Below, one piece after another: positions 26,133 to 34,871 of a DNA stretch of 64,000 bases. Numbering within the stretch: position 1 is the first letter of the stretch; every line of letters starts with the position of its first letter. The notes beneath the pieces are model-generated. The model was not told the origin of the DNA, did no database searches, and was given only the letters and a program-made list of their open reading frames with translations. This DNA comes from HK1 sp965215295. GTDB lineage: Bacteria; Pseudomonadota; Gammaproteobacteria; HK1. The stretch is from NCBI GenBank assembly GCA_965215295.1, contig OZ244045.1, forward strand, positions 1,798,001 to 1,862,000. The letters run 5' to 3'. The position numbers were made by a program, and so were the translations under genes.

Positions 26133-27098
26133 ATGCGTCAAGCCGGTCGAGCAACGGCCGGCCTGTCGGAAGCTCCATACTTCGGGTTGTCACGAGTGGG
26201 CGCCATCAAGGGATCTCGGCCACGCCCCTTCCTCAAGTGGGCGGGAGGAAAGCGGCAGCTCCTCCCCGAGCTGCTCCGCGCGGTCGACGCGGCGGGGTCC
26301 TTCCGCCGCTACCACGAGCCTCTGCTCGGCGGCGGCGCCTTGTTCTTCACCCTGGCGCAATCCGGCCGGCTGCGGCGGACCTCCTCGCACCTCTCCGACG
26401 TGAACCGGAACCTGATCGACACCTACCTCGGCCTGCGCTGCGAGGTGGACGCGGTGATCAAGGCGCTCAAGGAACACCGGCGCAACCACGGCGAGGAGTA
26501 CTTCTACAAGGTCAGGTCCGCGAAGCCACGCTCCCTGAGCCGGCGCGCCGCCCGCATCATCTACCTCAACCGCACCTGTTACAACGGCCTGTACCGCGAG
26601 AACAGCAAGGGGATCTTCAACACGCCGTTCGGATACTACGCCGACCCGGTGATCTGCGACGAGGAGAACCTGAGAGCGGTCGCGGAAACGCTCGGGGACG
26701 TCGACATCACGACACGGGACTTCGGGTGCGTGCTCGACCGCGCCAGGCGCGGCGACCTCGTCTACTTCGATCCGCCCTACGATCCCGTCTCGAAGACGGC
26801 GAACTTCACCGCGTACTCGCGAGACGGCTTCGGCGCCGACGAACAGCGAAGGCTCGCCGACGTGGCGGCGACCCTCGCCGGCCGGGGCGTGAAGGTCGTG
26901 CTGTCGAACTCCATGACGGACTTCATCAGGGAGCTCTACCGGGACTTCCATCTTCGCGAGGTTTTCGCGACTCGATACGTCAACAGCCGCGCGGACCGGC
27001 GCGGCAAGGTGCCCGAAGCGCTGATTACGAGCTTCCCGGTCGAGTCGAAGGACGAGGCGCCCGCAAGCGCTCGCAGCGGGCCGAAACCGCCGCGGTGA
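26133..27098 (+). CDS. DNA adenine methylase, Dam type (D12 class)
   Basis: A 321-residue D12-class N6-adenine methyltransferase. The SAM motif FLKWAGGKRQLLPEL begins at residue 33, the catalytic motif is DPPYDP at 213-218, and NRTCYNGLYRENSKGIFNTPFG is the Dam-family insertion that contacts DNA. Enzymes of this type methylate GATC or related sites. It has no adjacent restriction gene, so it looks like an orphan or housekeeping methylase. ATG 26133 gives about 20 extra residues; GTG 26196, nearer the family's usual start, is possible. It is convergent with the ABC operon. Confidence 0.9.
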   Translation: MRQAGRATAGLSEAPYFGLSRVGAIKGSRPRPFLKWAGGKRQLLPELLRAVDAAGSFRRYHEPLLGGGALFFTLAQSGRLRRTSSHLSDVNRNLIDTYLGLRCEVDAVIKALKEHRRNHGEEYFYKVRSAKPRSLSRRAARIIYLNRTCYNGLYRENSKGIFNTPFGYYADPVICDEENLRAVAETLGDVDITTRDFGCVLDRARRGDLVYFDPPYDPVSKTANFTAYSRDGFGADEQRRLADVAATLAGRGVKVVLSNSMTDFIRELYRDFHLREVFATRYVNSRADRRGKVPEALITSFPVESKDEAPASARSGPKPPR

Positions 27099-27188
27099 CG
27101 ACCCGGCGGGGCAGGTACGGAGCGGTGCGCGCCGCGGGCGCGTATCGGGCGGGAACCTGCCACCCCGTACTCGCCCGGGCCGCGCGCG

Positions 27189-28109
27189 TCAGCGCTGCAT
27201 CCCCCAGCGGTACACGGTGCGCAGCTCGACGTTCCTGAAGATCACGTTCTCCACCACGATCCCGATGAGGATCACCGTGAACAGGCCCGCGAAGACGTGC
27301 GCGGTCTCGAGGTTCTGGCTGTTCTCGTAGATGAACCACCCGAGTCCGCCGCCGCCGGACGAGGCGCCGAAGACGAGTTCGGCGCCGATCAGGGTGCGCC
27401 AGGAGAACGCCCAGCCGATCTTCATCCCCGACAGGATGGACGGGAGGGCGGCGGGGATCAGGATCTTCACCACGTAACGGACGTTCCGCAGCCCGTAGTT
27501 CTGCCCGATCATCCGCAACGTCTCGCTCACCGACTGGAAGCCGGTGTGGGTGCTGAGCGCCACCGCCCAGAGCACCGAGTGGATGGTGACGAAGACAATG
27601 CTCGCGGTGCCCAGTCCGAACCACAACATCGCGAGCGGCAGGAGCGCGATGGCCGGGAGCGGATTGAACATCGCGGTGCAGGTCGAGAGGAAGTCGGCGC
27701 CGATGCGTTGCGCGCTCGCCCACAGCACCAGAGCGGCGGACAGCGCCAGTCCGACCGCGTAGCCGATCAACAAGGTACTGATCGAGAACCAGATCTTGCG
27801 GAGCAGATCGCTGTCGACGAGGGACTGCCACAGCGCCTCGGCCGAGGTGGAGAACCGCGGGAACATGAGGGGCTCGACGTCCAGGACGACCGTGTACACC
27901 TGCCACGCGAACACCAGGCCGAGGAGGATCGTGGCCTTGCGTACCCCATTGACGCTCCAGACGCGCTCGATCCAGGAGAGCCTGCGCTCGACGTCGCCGA
28001 TGTCGGCCTTGCCGAGCGTCTCGACCACGAACTCCGGACGGACGTGGAGATCCGGTCCCTTCCTGCCGCCCGCAGCCGCCGCCCCGTTCCCGTCGATCGC
28101 CCCGCTCAT
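27189..28109 (-). CDS. NitT/TauT-type ABC transporter permease 2
   Basis: A 306-residue inner-membrane permease of the SsuC/TauC type. The EAA loop that docks the ATPase is visible around SETLRMIGQNYGLRNVRYVVKILIPAALPSI, with about six membrane spans around it. N-terminal residues 1-55 are hydrophilic and share IGDVERRLS-type sequence with the paralogous permease upstream. ATG 28109 overlaps the stop codon of that gene (ATGA), so the two are coupled. Last gene of the receptor-ATPase-permease-permease operon. Confidence 0.9.
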   Translation of the reverse strand: MSGAIDGNGAAAAGGRKGPDLHVRPEFVVETLGKADIGDVERRLSWIERVWSVNGVRKATILLGLVFAWQVYTVVLDVEPLMFPRFSTSAEALWQSLVDSDLLRKIWFSISTLLIGYAVGLALSAALVLWASAQRIGADFLSTCTAMFNPLPAIALLPLAMLWFGLGTASIVFVTIHSVLWAVALSTHTGFQSVSETLRMIGQNYGLRNVRYVVKILIPAALPSILSGMKIGWAFSWRTLIGAELVFGASSGGGGLGWFIYENSQNLETAHVFAGLFTVILIGIVVENVIFRNVELRTVYRWGMQR

Positions 28110-29008
28110 ATCGTCTGCATCCCCCAACGGCCGACGGTGCGCAGCTCCAGGTTGCGGAACACGACGTTCTCGACCGTGATCCCGACCAGGATCACGGTGA
28201 ACAGGCCTGCGAACACGAACGGAATCTGGAGATCCATCTGGTTGGCGAAGATGAACCAGCCGAGACCGCCCTCGCCGGTTCCCTCGGTATCGACGACCGC
28301 CCCGCCGAAAACGAGCTCCGCCGCGATCAGGGTGCGCCACGCGTACGCCCAGCCGATCTTCATGCCGGTCAGGATCGACGGGAAGGCGGCGGGGATCAGG
28401 AGCTTCGTCACGTACCGGATGCCGCGCAGGCCGTAGTTGCGCCCGACCATGCGCTGCGTCTCGCTCACCTCCATGAACCCCGTGTGCATGTTGAGCGCCA
28501 CCGGCCATACCACCGAATGGAGCAGGGTGAACACGATGGCGTCGGCCCCGAGCCCGAACCACAGCATCGCCATCGGCAGCAGCGCGATGGCCGGCAGGGG
28601 GTTGAGCATCGCGGTCAGCGTGCTCAGCAGGTCGCTGCCGAAGCGGGTCGCGACCGCCAGCGTCGTGAGCACGGTGGCGATGCCGATCCCGATGACGTAG
28701 CCGGCGAGCAGGATCTTGACCGAGTTCCATATCATCTGGAGAAGGTGCTCGCCCATCAGCGCGGTGAACAGCGCGGCGCCGGTGTCCGAGAACGTGGGAA
28801 GCAGGTACTCGGAGATGCCCCCGAAGCGCGTGTACAGCTCCCAGATGACGACGAGGGTCACGAGGATGGTGAGCTTGCGCACCGAGTTGAGTTCCGAGAA
28901 GCGCTCCCACGGCGAGAGCCGGCGGGCGACGTCGCCGATGTCGGCGGCGCCGACCCCGGCCGCCTCGTACTCGTTGCGCAGGTGCGTCGCGGGGGCGCGT
29001 TCGGACAT
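28106..29008 (-). CDS. NitT/TauT-type ABC transporter permease 1
   Basis: A 300-residue permease, clearly paralogous to the next gene: both contain AMLNPLPAIALLPMAMLWFG-like and TGMKIGWAYAWRTLIAAELVFG-like segments, an EAA loop (SETQRMVGRNYGLRG...) and end in RTVGRWGMQ-like residues. Two different permeases suggest a heterodimeric membrane channel. ATG 29008 was chosen for its strong GGAGG at 7 bases; ATG 29068, which would overlap the ATPase stop codon, is a weaker alternative. One insertion, VVDTEGTGEGG, replaces the glycine-rich loop of the partner. Confidence 0.9.
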   Translation of the reverse strand: MSERAPATHLRNEYEAAGVGAADIGDVARRLSPWERFSELNSVRKLTILVTLVVIWELYTRFGGISEYLLPTFSDTGAALFTALMGEHLLQMIWNSVKILLAGYVIGIGIATVLTTLAVATRFGSDLLSTLTAMLNPLPAIALLPMAMLWFGLGADAIVFTLLHSVVWPVALNMHTGFMEVSETQRMVGRNYGLRGIRYVTKLLIPAAFPSILTGMKIGWAYAWRTLIAAELVFGGAVVDTEGTGEGGLGWFIFANQMDLQIPFVFAGLFTVILVGITVENVVFRNLELRTVGRWGMQTI

Positions 29009-29060
29009 GGGGCGCCCTCCCGCAACGGCGGCGCTTCGGCCCGGGAGGGCCGGTGTGCGC

Positions 29061-29924
29061 TCAGGCATGAGGCGCCGCCTCCTCCTCGAGGATCCGGTCC
29101 GCGAACAGCATGTCGTGGATCCGCTGCTGGAGCGACGAGAACTGCTCGTCGCCGACGTTCCCGTGACCGAGATGGTGGGCGTTGAGCTCCGCCTTCACCT
29201 GGCCGGGATGCGGCGACATCACGAGGATGCGGCTGCCGACGATGCACGCCTCCTCGATGGAGTGGGTGACGAAGAGCACCGTGAAGTGGGTGTCTTCCCA
29301 CAACTGGAGAAGCTCTTCCTGCATCTGGCGCCGGGTGAGCGCGTCGAGGGCCGCGAACGGCTCGTCCATCAGCAGGATGTCGGGCTCCATGGCCATGCCG
29401 CGGGCGATCGCCACCCGCTGCTTCATGCCGCCCGACAGCATGTGGGGATAGGTGTCCTCGAACCGGTCGAGCTTCACCTTGCGGATGTACTGGCGCGCGA
29501 TGTCGTCGGCTTGCGCGCGGCTCTCGCACCGGCCGCCGTTGAGCAGCGCGAAGGTGATGTTCTGCCTGACCGTCTTCCAGGGCAGGAGCTGATCGAACTC
29601 CTGAAAGACCATGACCCGGTCGGGACCCGGGTCCGAGATCGCGCGGCCCTTGAGCCGCATCTCGCCCTCCACCGGCCCGAGGTATCCGGCGACTCCCTTG
29701 AGCAGGGTCGATTTGCCGCACCCGGACGGGCCGAGCAGGACGAAGCGGTCGGAGGGGTAGACCTGGAACCCGACCCGGTACGTCGCGGTGATCAGGTGTT
29801 CCTTGGTCTTGTACTGGAGGGTGACGCCGTCGACGTCGAGGATCGGAGCGGGCGCCGCGTCCGGGTCGGAGGCCGCGGCGGAACCGGGTTCCGCCGCGGC
29901 GCGGCCTGCAGTTTCAACGGCCAT
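29061..29924 (-). CDS. NitT/TauT-type ABC transporter ATPase
   Basis: A 287-residue nucleotide-binding subunit. Walker A is GPSGCGKST, the Q-loop lies in VMVFQEFDQLLPW, the signature is LSGGMKQR, Walker B is ILLMDEPFAALDA and the switch histidine is in FVTHSIEEA. The first 25 residues are an Ala/Pro-rich extension absent from most relatives. ATG 29924 begins 4 bases after the receptor stop codon and is preferred over the longer upstream frame, which is Arg/Thr-rich and overlaps the receptor gene. It provides the energy for the import system of 27.2-30.9 kb. Confidence 0.93.
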   Translation of the reverse strand: MAVETAGRAAAEPGSAAASDPDAAPAPILDVDGVTLQYKTKEHLITATYRVGFQVYPSDRFVLLGPSGCGKSTLLKGVAGYLGPVEGEMRLKGRAISDPGPDRVMVFQEFDQLLPWKTVRQNITFALLNGGRCESRAQADDIARQYIRKVKLDRFEDTYPHMLSGGMKQRVAIARGMAMEPDILLMDEPFAALDALTRRQMQEELLQLWEDTHFTVLFVTHSIEEACIVGSRILVMSPHPGQVKAELNAHHLGHGNVGDEQFSSLQQRIHDMLFADRILEEEAAPHA

Positions 29925-29928
29925 GGTT

Positions 29929-30945
29929 TCAACTGCCGTTCTGGTCGTAGTTGTTCTCCCAGTAGTAGTCCTTCCAGCTCTCCGCCTTGTTCTTGACCGC
30001 ACCTACGCTGAGGAGGAACTCGGCGAACTGCATGGTGCGTTCGGGCTGGATCGTGTAGTCCATCTCGCCGGGAGTGGTGAGCATCTCGATGACGTCGCCC
30101 TTGTCCAGCTTGGACTTGGTGAAGCGGTGGTAGAGCTCGGCCCCGCGCTTCTTGTCCTCGTTGATCCAGTCGATGGCGGTACGGAACGACTTCCACACGC
30201 ACTCGTAGAGCCCGGGGTTCTCCGTCTTCCATTTCTCGGCGTTGTACATCGCGACGGTGGAGTGGCGCCCGCCGAGCACGTCGTAGGAGGTGATGACGTT
30301 GTGGGCCTTGCCGCTCTGGAGCTCCTGCCACGAGGTCGGCAGGGTCGCGAAGTGGCTCTTCACCGCCTGGCCGCCCGCGAGCAGGGCCGCGACCGCCGAA
30401 GGGTGCTTCATCGACACGGTCATGTCGTCGAGCTTGTCGAAGCTGTCCTGGCCCCACTTCTTCGCCGCCGCCATCTGCAGCACCCGGGCCTGGATGGAGA
30501 CCTTGACCGAAGGCGTCGCGATCTTGTGGTCCTCGGCTTCGAGGTAGTCCTCGAGCTTCCTGACGCCGGGATCGTTGGTATTGAGCTTGAGCGGCATCGC
30601 GGAGAGCGTGGTCATCGCGCGCACGTTCAGCTTGCCCCTGGTCTTGTCCCAGATGGTGAGCAGCGGGCCGATGCCTCCGGCCGCGAAGTCCACGTTGCCG
30701 GAAAGCAGCGCCTGGTTGACGGCGGCGCCGCCACTGAACCGGTGCATGGAGACCTTGACGTCCCCGAGGCCCGTGTCCTTCGCGCACGCCTCGACGAGCT
30801 TCTTGTCGACCACCACGTGCATCGGCAGGTAGAGCAGGCCGAACTGCTGGGCGAACCGGACCTTGTCCGTTTCCGCGGAAGCGGAGGCGCTCGCGCCGGC
30901 GAGCACCACGGCGGCAATCGCGCCGGTGAGCTTTCGTATTCTCAT
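29929..30945 (-). CDS. NitT/TauT-type ABC transporter substrate-binding protein
   Basis: A 338-residue periplasmic receptor of the NMT1/SsuA class. The signal peptide MRIRKLTGAIAAVVLAGASA is cleaved probably after ASA near residue 23-24. The mature protein follows the fold with FAQQFGLLYLPMHVVVDKKLVE, GGAAVNQALLSGNVDFAAGGIGP and ATPSVKVSIQARVLQMAAAKKWG. Ligands of the class include sulfonates, taurine, nitrate, thiamine precursors and bicarbonate; the ligand here is unknown. ATG 30945 has AGGAGGG at 5 bases. It is the first gene of a four-gene operon and diverges from yebC. The phosphosulfolactate synthase homologue 4 kb away makes a sulfonate worth testing. Confidence 0.9.
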   Translation of the reverse strand: MRIRKLTGAIAAVVLAGASASASAETDKVRFAQQFGLLYLPMHVVVDKKLVEACAKDTGLGDVKVSMHRFSGGAAVNQALLSGNVDFAAGGIGPLLTIWDKTRGKLNVRAMTTLSAMPLKLNTNDPGVRKLEDYLEAEDHKIATPSVKVSIQARVLQMAAAKKWGQDSFDKLDDMTVSMKHPSAVAALLAGGQAVKSHFATLPTSWQELQSGKAHNVITSYDVLGGRHSTVAMYNAEKWKTENPGLYECVWKSFRTAIDWINEDKKRGAELYHRFTKSKLDKGDVIEMLTTPGEMDYTIQPERTMQFAEFLLSVGAVKNKAESWKDYYWENNYDQNGS

Positions 30946-31209
30946 GATGTCCCTCCTGGTGGTTCCGTGATGGCTCCCGGCCATCTCCGGGCGAAGACGC
31001 CGACGCTGCAATGCGGTGCCGGCGCCGCACGGGCGGTGATACTAATGAGTATGAGGACGATGCTCAACGCGCGTACCGGCGCCGCATCGTCGCCGCCCGC
31101 CGCGAGTCAGGCAACCGGCAGGGGGCGACGACCGTCAGCAGCGGCGCGCCGCCGGGTGGGCGACCCGTCCGGGCGACGGGTCGAACCGCCATGGCGCATC
31201 CCTTGACAG

Positions 31210-31218
31210 TGCTAGAAT
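31210..31218 (+). promoter_or_regulatory. Candidate extended -10 promoter of the yebC-ruvCAB cluster
   Basis: TGCTAGAAT matches the TG-n-TAnnnT extended -10 form, 33 bases upstream of the yebC start. A TTGACA occurs at 31203-31208 but is too close to serve as its -35 element. The divergent gap 30946-31251 holds no other signal that I can support. Confidence 0.4.
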
Positions 31219-31251
31219 TCGTGTCTGGCCCGATGTGCGCATCACCACCCC

Positions 31252-31998
31252 ATGGCCGGCCATTCCAAGTGGGCGAACATCCAGCACCGCAAGAAGGCCC
31301 AGGATGCCAAGCGGGGCAAGCTGTTCACCAAACTCATCCGGGAAGTCACGATTGCCGCGCGCGAAGGCGGCGGCGACCCCGACGCCAACGCGCGGTTGCG
31401 GCTCGCGATGGACAAGGCGTTCGCCGGCAACGTACCGAAGGACACCGTCGACCGGGCCGTCAAGCGGGCGACGGGCGAAGCGGGCGCCGACGACCTCGAG
31501 GAAGTGCGTTACGAAGGGTACGGCCCCGGCGGCGCCGCGGTGATGATCGACTGCGTCACCGGCAACCGGAACCGGACCGTGGCGGACATCCGCCACGCGT
31601 TCACCAGGTGCGGAGGCAGCCTCGGCACCGGCGGTTCGGTCGCCTACCTGTTCACCAAGGTCGGCCAGCTCTCGTTCCCCCCGGGCACCGACGAGGAGCG
31701 GCTGATGGAGGCGGCGCTCGAAGTCGGCGCGGAGGACGTCATCGCCAACGGCGACGGTTCGCTGGAGGTGATCACCACCCCGGAGGGATTCGGCGACGTT
31801 CGCGACGGCATCGCGGCGGACGGGCTGGAGCCGGCGCAGGCGGAGGTGACGATGCGTCCGTCCACCAGCGTTTCCCTCGACACCGACGACGCCCGGCGGA
31901 TCGTCCGGCTGCTCGACATGCTGGAAGACCTCGACGACGTACAGCAGGTGTACTCCAACGTGGACCTCCCGGACGAGGTCCTGGCCGAACTCGGTTGA
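31252..31998 (+). CDS. yebC: YebC/PmpR family protein
   Basis: A 248-residue protein with the unmistakable start MAGHSKWANIQHRKKAQDAK and the three-domain YebC pattern (FTKLIREVTIAAREGGGDP, then YEGYGPGGAAVMIDCVTGN and RHAFTRCGGSLGTGGSV). YebC-type proteins bind nucleic acids; they were described as transcription regulators and more recently as ribosome-associated factors that ease polyproline stalls. The gene heads the ruvCAB cluster as in most gammaproteobacteria, and its stop overlaps the TTG start of ruvC. Confidence 0.95.
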   Translation: MAGHSKWANIQHRKKAQDAKRGKLFTKLIREVTIAAREGGGDPDANARLRLAMDKAFAGNVPKDTVDRAVKRATGEAGADDLEEVRYEGYGPGGAAVMIDCVTGNRNRTVADIRHAFTRCGGSLGTGGSVAYLFTKVGQLSFPPGTDEERLMEAALEVGAEDVIANGDGSLEVITTPEGFGDVRDGIAADGLEPAQAEVTMRPSTSVSLDTDDARRIVRLLDMLEDLDDVQQVYSNVDLPDEVLAELG

Positions 31999-32519
31999 CC
32001 GCGGAACGCATCATCGGTGTCGACCCGGGCTCCCGCTCCACCGGGTACGGCATCGTGGATGCCGACGGGAGCCGTCTCGTCCATGTCGCGAGCGGGTTCG
32101 TGCGTACCGGCGACGGTGACTGGTCCGACCGGCTGCACCGGATCTTCGAGGGGATCGGAGCGGCCATCGATGCCCACGGCCCGCGCGAGCTCGTGATCGA
32201 GAAGGTGTTCGTGCATCGAAACGCCTCCTCCGCCCTGAAGCTCGGACAGGCCCGGGGCGCCGCGCTCCTCGCCGGCTCCGTCCGGTCGCTGCCCGTGCAC
32301 GAGTATTCACCGAACGAGGTGAAGCAGGCGGTCACCGGCAAGGGACACGCATCGAAGGAGCAGATCCAGTACATGATCAGGATGTTGCTCGCGTTGCGGG
32401 AACCGCCCCAGACGGACCAGGCGGACGCGCTCGCCATCGCGATCTGCCACGCGCACGTGCGAGCGACGATCGGGCGCCGTGAACGCGTGCTCGCACGTGC
32501 CGGGAGCGGTCCCCGATGA
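31995..32519 (+). CDS. ruvC: Holliday junction endonuclease RuvC
   Basis: A 174-residue RNase H-fold nuclease (E. coli 173). The four metal-binding acids are D10 (IGVDPGS), E69 (VIEKVFV), D141 and D144 (TDQADALAIAICHAH), each offset by three from E. coli. It cuts four-way junctions recruited by RuvAB. The start is TTG 31995, overlapping the yebC TGA, because no ATG or GTG lies before the first strand; this implies translational coupling. The stop overlaps the ruvA ATG. Confidence 0.95.
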   Translation: MTAERIIGVDPGSRSTGYGIVDADGSRLVHVASGFVRTGDGDWSDRLHRIFEGIGAAIDAHGPRELVIEKVFVHRNASSALKLGQARGAALLAGSVRSLPVHEYSPNEVKQAVTGKGHASKEQIQYMIRMLLALREPPQTDQADALAIAICHAHVRATIGRRERVLARAGSGPR

Positions 32520-33124
32520 TCGCCTGGATGCACGGCGTGCTGCGCGAGAAGCACCCTCCCCTGCTCCTCGTCGACACCGGCGGGATCGGCTACGAGATGG
32601 AAGCGCCGATGACCACCTTCTACGACCTTCCCTCCATCGGCGAGCCGGTGACGCTCCACCTTCACCACGTGGCGCGCGAGGACGCGCGTCACCTCTACGC
32701 GTTCGCGCGCCGCGCCGAGCGGGACCTGTTCCGCCAGATCCTTCGCGTGAGCGGAGTCGGCGCAAAGCTCGGCCTCGCCATCCTGTCGGGGATGGACGCG
32801 GACCGGTTCACACGCTGCGTGCTCGAAGGCGACGGCGCGAGCCTTTCCCGGCTGCCCGGCATCGGCAAGAAGACGGCGCAGCGTCTCATCATGGAGATGC
32901 GCGACCGGATCGAGGCCGAATCCATCGGCGTGACGGCGGTGGCCGCCGGAACCGGAGCCCGGCCGGCGGCGCCGGGGGGCGACCCGGCCGCGGAGGCGGT
33001 GCGCGCGCTGATCGCGCTCGGACTCAAGCCGCCCGAAGCGAGCCGCCGCGTGCATGCGGTCGGAACGGACGGACTCGCCTGTGAGGCCATCGTGCGCCGT
33101 GCGCTCCAGTCGATGGTGCGATGA
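32516..33124 (+). CDS. ruvA: Holliday junction branch migration protein RuvA
   Basis: A 202-residue junction-binding protein (E. coli 203). The N-terminal OB fold starts MIAWMHGVLREK; the two helix-hairpin-helix motifs are SGVGAKLGLAIL and LPGIGKKTAQRLI; the C-terminal domain III (AAEAVRALIALGLKPPEA) binds RuvB. A Gly/Ala/Pro linker of about 20 residues separates domains II and III. ATG 32516 overlaps the ruvC stop as ATGA. A 221-base gap without visible genes separates it from ruvB. Confidence 0.95.
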   Translation: MIAWMHGVLREKHPPLLLVDTGGIGYEMEAPMTTFYDLPSIGEPVTLHLHHVAREDARHLYAFARRAERDLFRQILRVSGVGAKLGLAILSGMDADRFTRCVLEGDGASLSRLPGIGKKTAQRLIMEMRDRIEAESIGVTAVAAGTGARPAAPGGDPAAEAVRALIALGLKPPEASRRVHAVGTDGLACEAIVRRALQSMVR

Positions 33125-33345
33125 CGCGCGGAACCGGATCCGCCGCGAACCTGGGGACAGCGCCAGACATGCCGACCCGGCCCGCTTCTGGTGGCTCGCC
33201 ACCCGGAGCGGTACGATCGGCGCAATGACGCGGCCGGGAGCACCGGGGCCGGGGACGGCCGTGACCCGATCGGCCGAGGAGCAACCTCCACCCGGGAGAG
33301 CGTTGAATCCGGCGAACCCCGCGGGGCGCCGCACCGACAGGACCG

Positions 33346-34437
33346 ATGGAGACAGAGCGCCTCGTCACCCAGGAGGCGAGAGCCGGGGAACAGGCTCTCG
33401 ATCGGGCCATTCGTCCCGCACGGCTCACGGACTTCGTGGGCCAGCCCGCCGTGCTGGAGCAGATGCGGATCTTCATCGAGGCGGCGCGCCGGCGCGGCGA
33501 AGCGCTCGACCACCTCCTCATCTTCGGACCGCCGGGCCTGGGCAAGACCACGCTGGCGCACATCGTCGCGAACGAGATGCAGGCCGGGCTGCGCCAGACC
33601 GCGGGGCCGGTCCTCGAACGCTCGGGCGATCTCGCGGCGCTGCTCACCAACCTGGAGCCGCGCGACGTGCTCTTCATCGACGAGATGCACCGGCTGAACC
33701 CCGCCGTCGAGGAGATCCTCTATCCGGCGATGGAGGACTACCAGCTCGACATCGTCATCGGCGAGGGCCCGGCGGCGCGATCGATCAAGCTCGACCTTCC
33801 TCCGTTCACCCTCGTGGGCGCGACGACCCGGGCCGGGATGCTGACGTCGCCGCTGCGCGATCGGTTCGGCATCGTGCAGCGGCTCGAGTTCTACAGCGTT
33901 GCGGACCTGTCGAGGATCGTCACGCGGTCGGCCGCGATCCTGGGAGTCGCCATCGCCGGGGACGGCGCAGGCGAGATCGCATCGCGCTCGCGCGGCACGC
34001 CCCGCATCGCGAACCGCCTCCTGCGCAGGGTCCGGGACTACGCGGAGGTGAAGGCGGACGGACGGATCACCGCGACCATCGCGAACCGCGCCCTCGACCT
34101 GCTCGACGTCGACGTGCACGGATTCGACGTGATGGACCGCAAGCTGCTGCTGGCGGTCATCGAGAAGTTCGACGGGGGACCGGTCGGCATAGACAATCTC
34201 GCCGCCGCGATCGGGGAAGAGCGGGACACCATCGAGGACGTGCTGGAACCCTACCTCATTCAGCAGGGGTTCCTGATGCGTACCCCCAGGGGCCGGGTGG
34301 CGACCCGGACCGCCTGGACGCACTTCGGCCTGAAGCCGCCTCCCGCCACCCTCGCCGACGGACGGGAACCGGACGATCCGGCGCCGGCCGGGCCCGACCT
34401 CTTCGGGGGGGACGCCCGGACCGGGGGCCCGCGATGA
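33346..34437 (+). CDS. ruvB: Holliday junction helicase motor RuvB
   Basis: A 363-residue AAA+ ATPase that drives branch migration with RuvA. Walker A GPPGLGKTT is at 61-69, Walker B FIDEMHRL at 110-117 (commonly FIDEIHRL), sensor 1 GATTRAG follows, and the arginine finger lies in TSPLRDRFG. The C-terminal winged helix ends LIQQGFLMRTPRGRVAT. It is about 27 residues longer than E. coli RuvB because of a Pro/Gly-rich tail after that domain. ATG 33346 has only a weak ribosome binding site. The stop overlaps the ybgC start. Confidence 0.95.
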   Translation: METERLVTQEARAGEQALDRAIRPARLTDFVGQPAVLEQMRIFIEAARRRGEALDHLLIFGPPGLGKTTLAHIVANEMQAGLRQTAGPVLERSGDLAALLTNLEPRDVLFIDEMHRLNPAVEEILYPAMEDYQLDIVIGEGPAARSIKLDLPPFTLVGATTRAGMLTSPLRDRFGIVQRLEFYSVADLSRIVTRSAAILGVAIAGDGAGEIASRSRGTPRIANRLLRRVRDYAEVKADGRITATIANRALDLLDVDVHGFDVMDRKLLLAVIEKFDGGPVGIDNLAAAIGEERDTIEDVLEPYLIQQGFLMRTPRGRVATRTAWTHFGLKPPPATLADGREPDDPAPAGPDLFGGDARTGGPR

Positions 34438-34871
34438 CCGCCGCTCCCCACCTCCCGCCGCCCGGCCGAGGGTTCGTCTGGCCGGTACGCGTGTACTGGG
34501 AGGACACCGACGCCGGCGGCATCGTGTACTACGCGAACTACCTGAAGTACATGGAGCGGGCCCGAACCGAATGGTTGCGCGCGCTCGGCTGCGATCAGGC
34601 CCGGATGCGCGCCCGCCATCGCCTCCAGTTCGTCGTGGCGCGGGCGGACGTCAGGTTTCGGCGGCCCGCGCGATTCGACGACCGCCTCGACGTCGACGTC
34701 CGGGTACTGGTGTCGCGCCGCGCGTCGGTCCGACTCGCCCAGCACGTACGGAACGCCGGTGGAGAACTGCTCTGCCAGGCGGATGTCAAAGTCTGCTGCG
34801 TCGACCTCGAGTCGTTCCGGCCCCGCAGCATCCCCACTTCCCTGCAGCAGGAACTCGAAATTGAGCACTGA
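34434..34871 (+). CDS. ybgC: Tol-Pal-associated acyl-CoA thioesterase YbgC
   Basis: A 145-residue hot-dog-fold thioesterase. The active-site region VYWEDTDAGGIVYYANYLKY contains the catalytic Asp, and FDDRLDVDVRV follows as in the 4-hydroxybenzoyl-CoA thioesterase class. YbgC proteins hydrolyse acyl-CoAs and interact with phospholipid synthesis enzymes; the gene is the usual first member of the tol-pal operon. ATG 34434 overlaps the ruvB TGA (ATGA), and its last 11 bases overlap the tolQ start, so this stretch is a tightly coupled transcript. Confidence 0.93.
   Translation: MTAAPHLPPPGRGFVWPVRVYWEDTDAGGIVYYANYLKYMERARTEWLRALGCDQARMRARHRLQFVVARADVRFRRPARFDDRLDVDVRVLVSRRASVRLAQHVRNAGGELLCQADVKVCCVDLESFRPRSIPTSLQQELEIEH

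Noticed and set aside
31203..31218. TTGACA and TAGAAT as a -35/-10 pair for yebC
   Set aside because: Only four bases separate them instead of about 17; only the extended -10 reading was kept, with low confidence.
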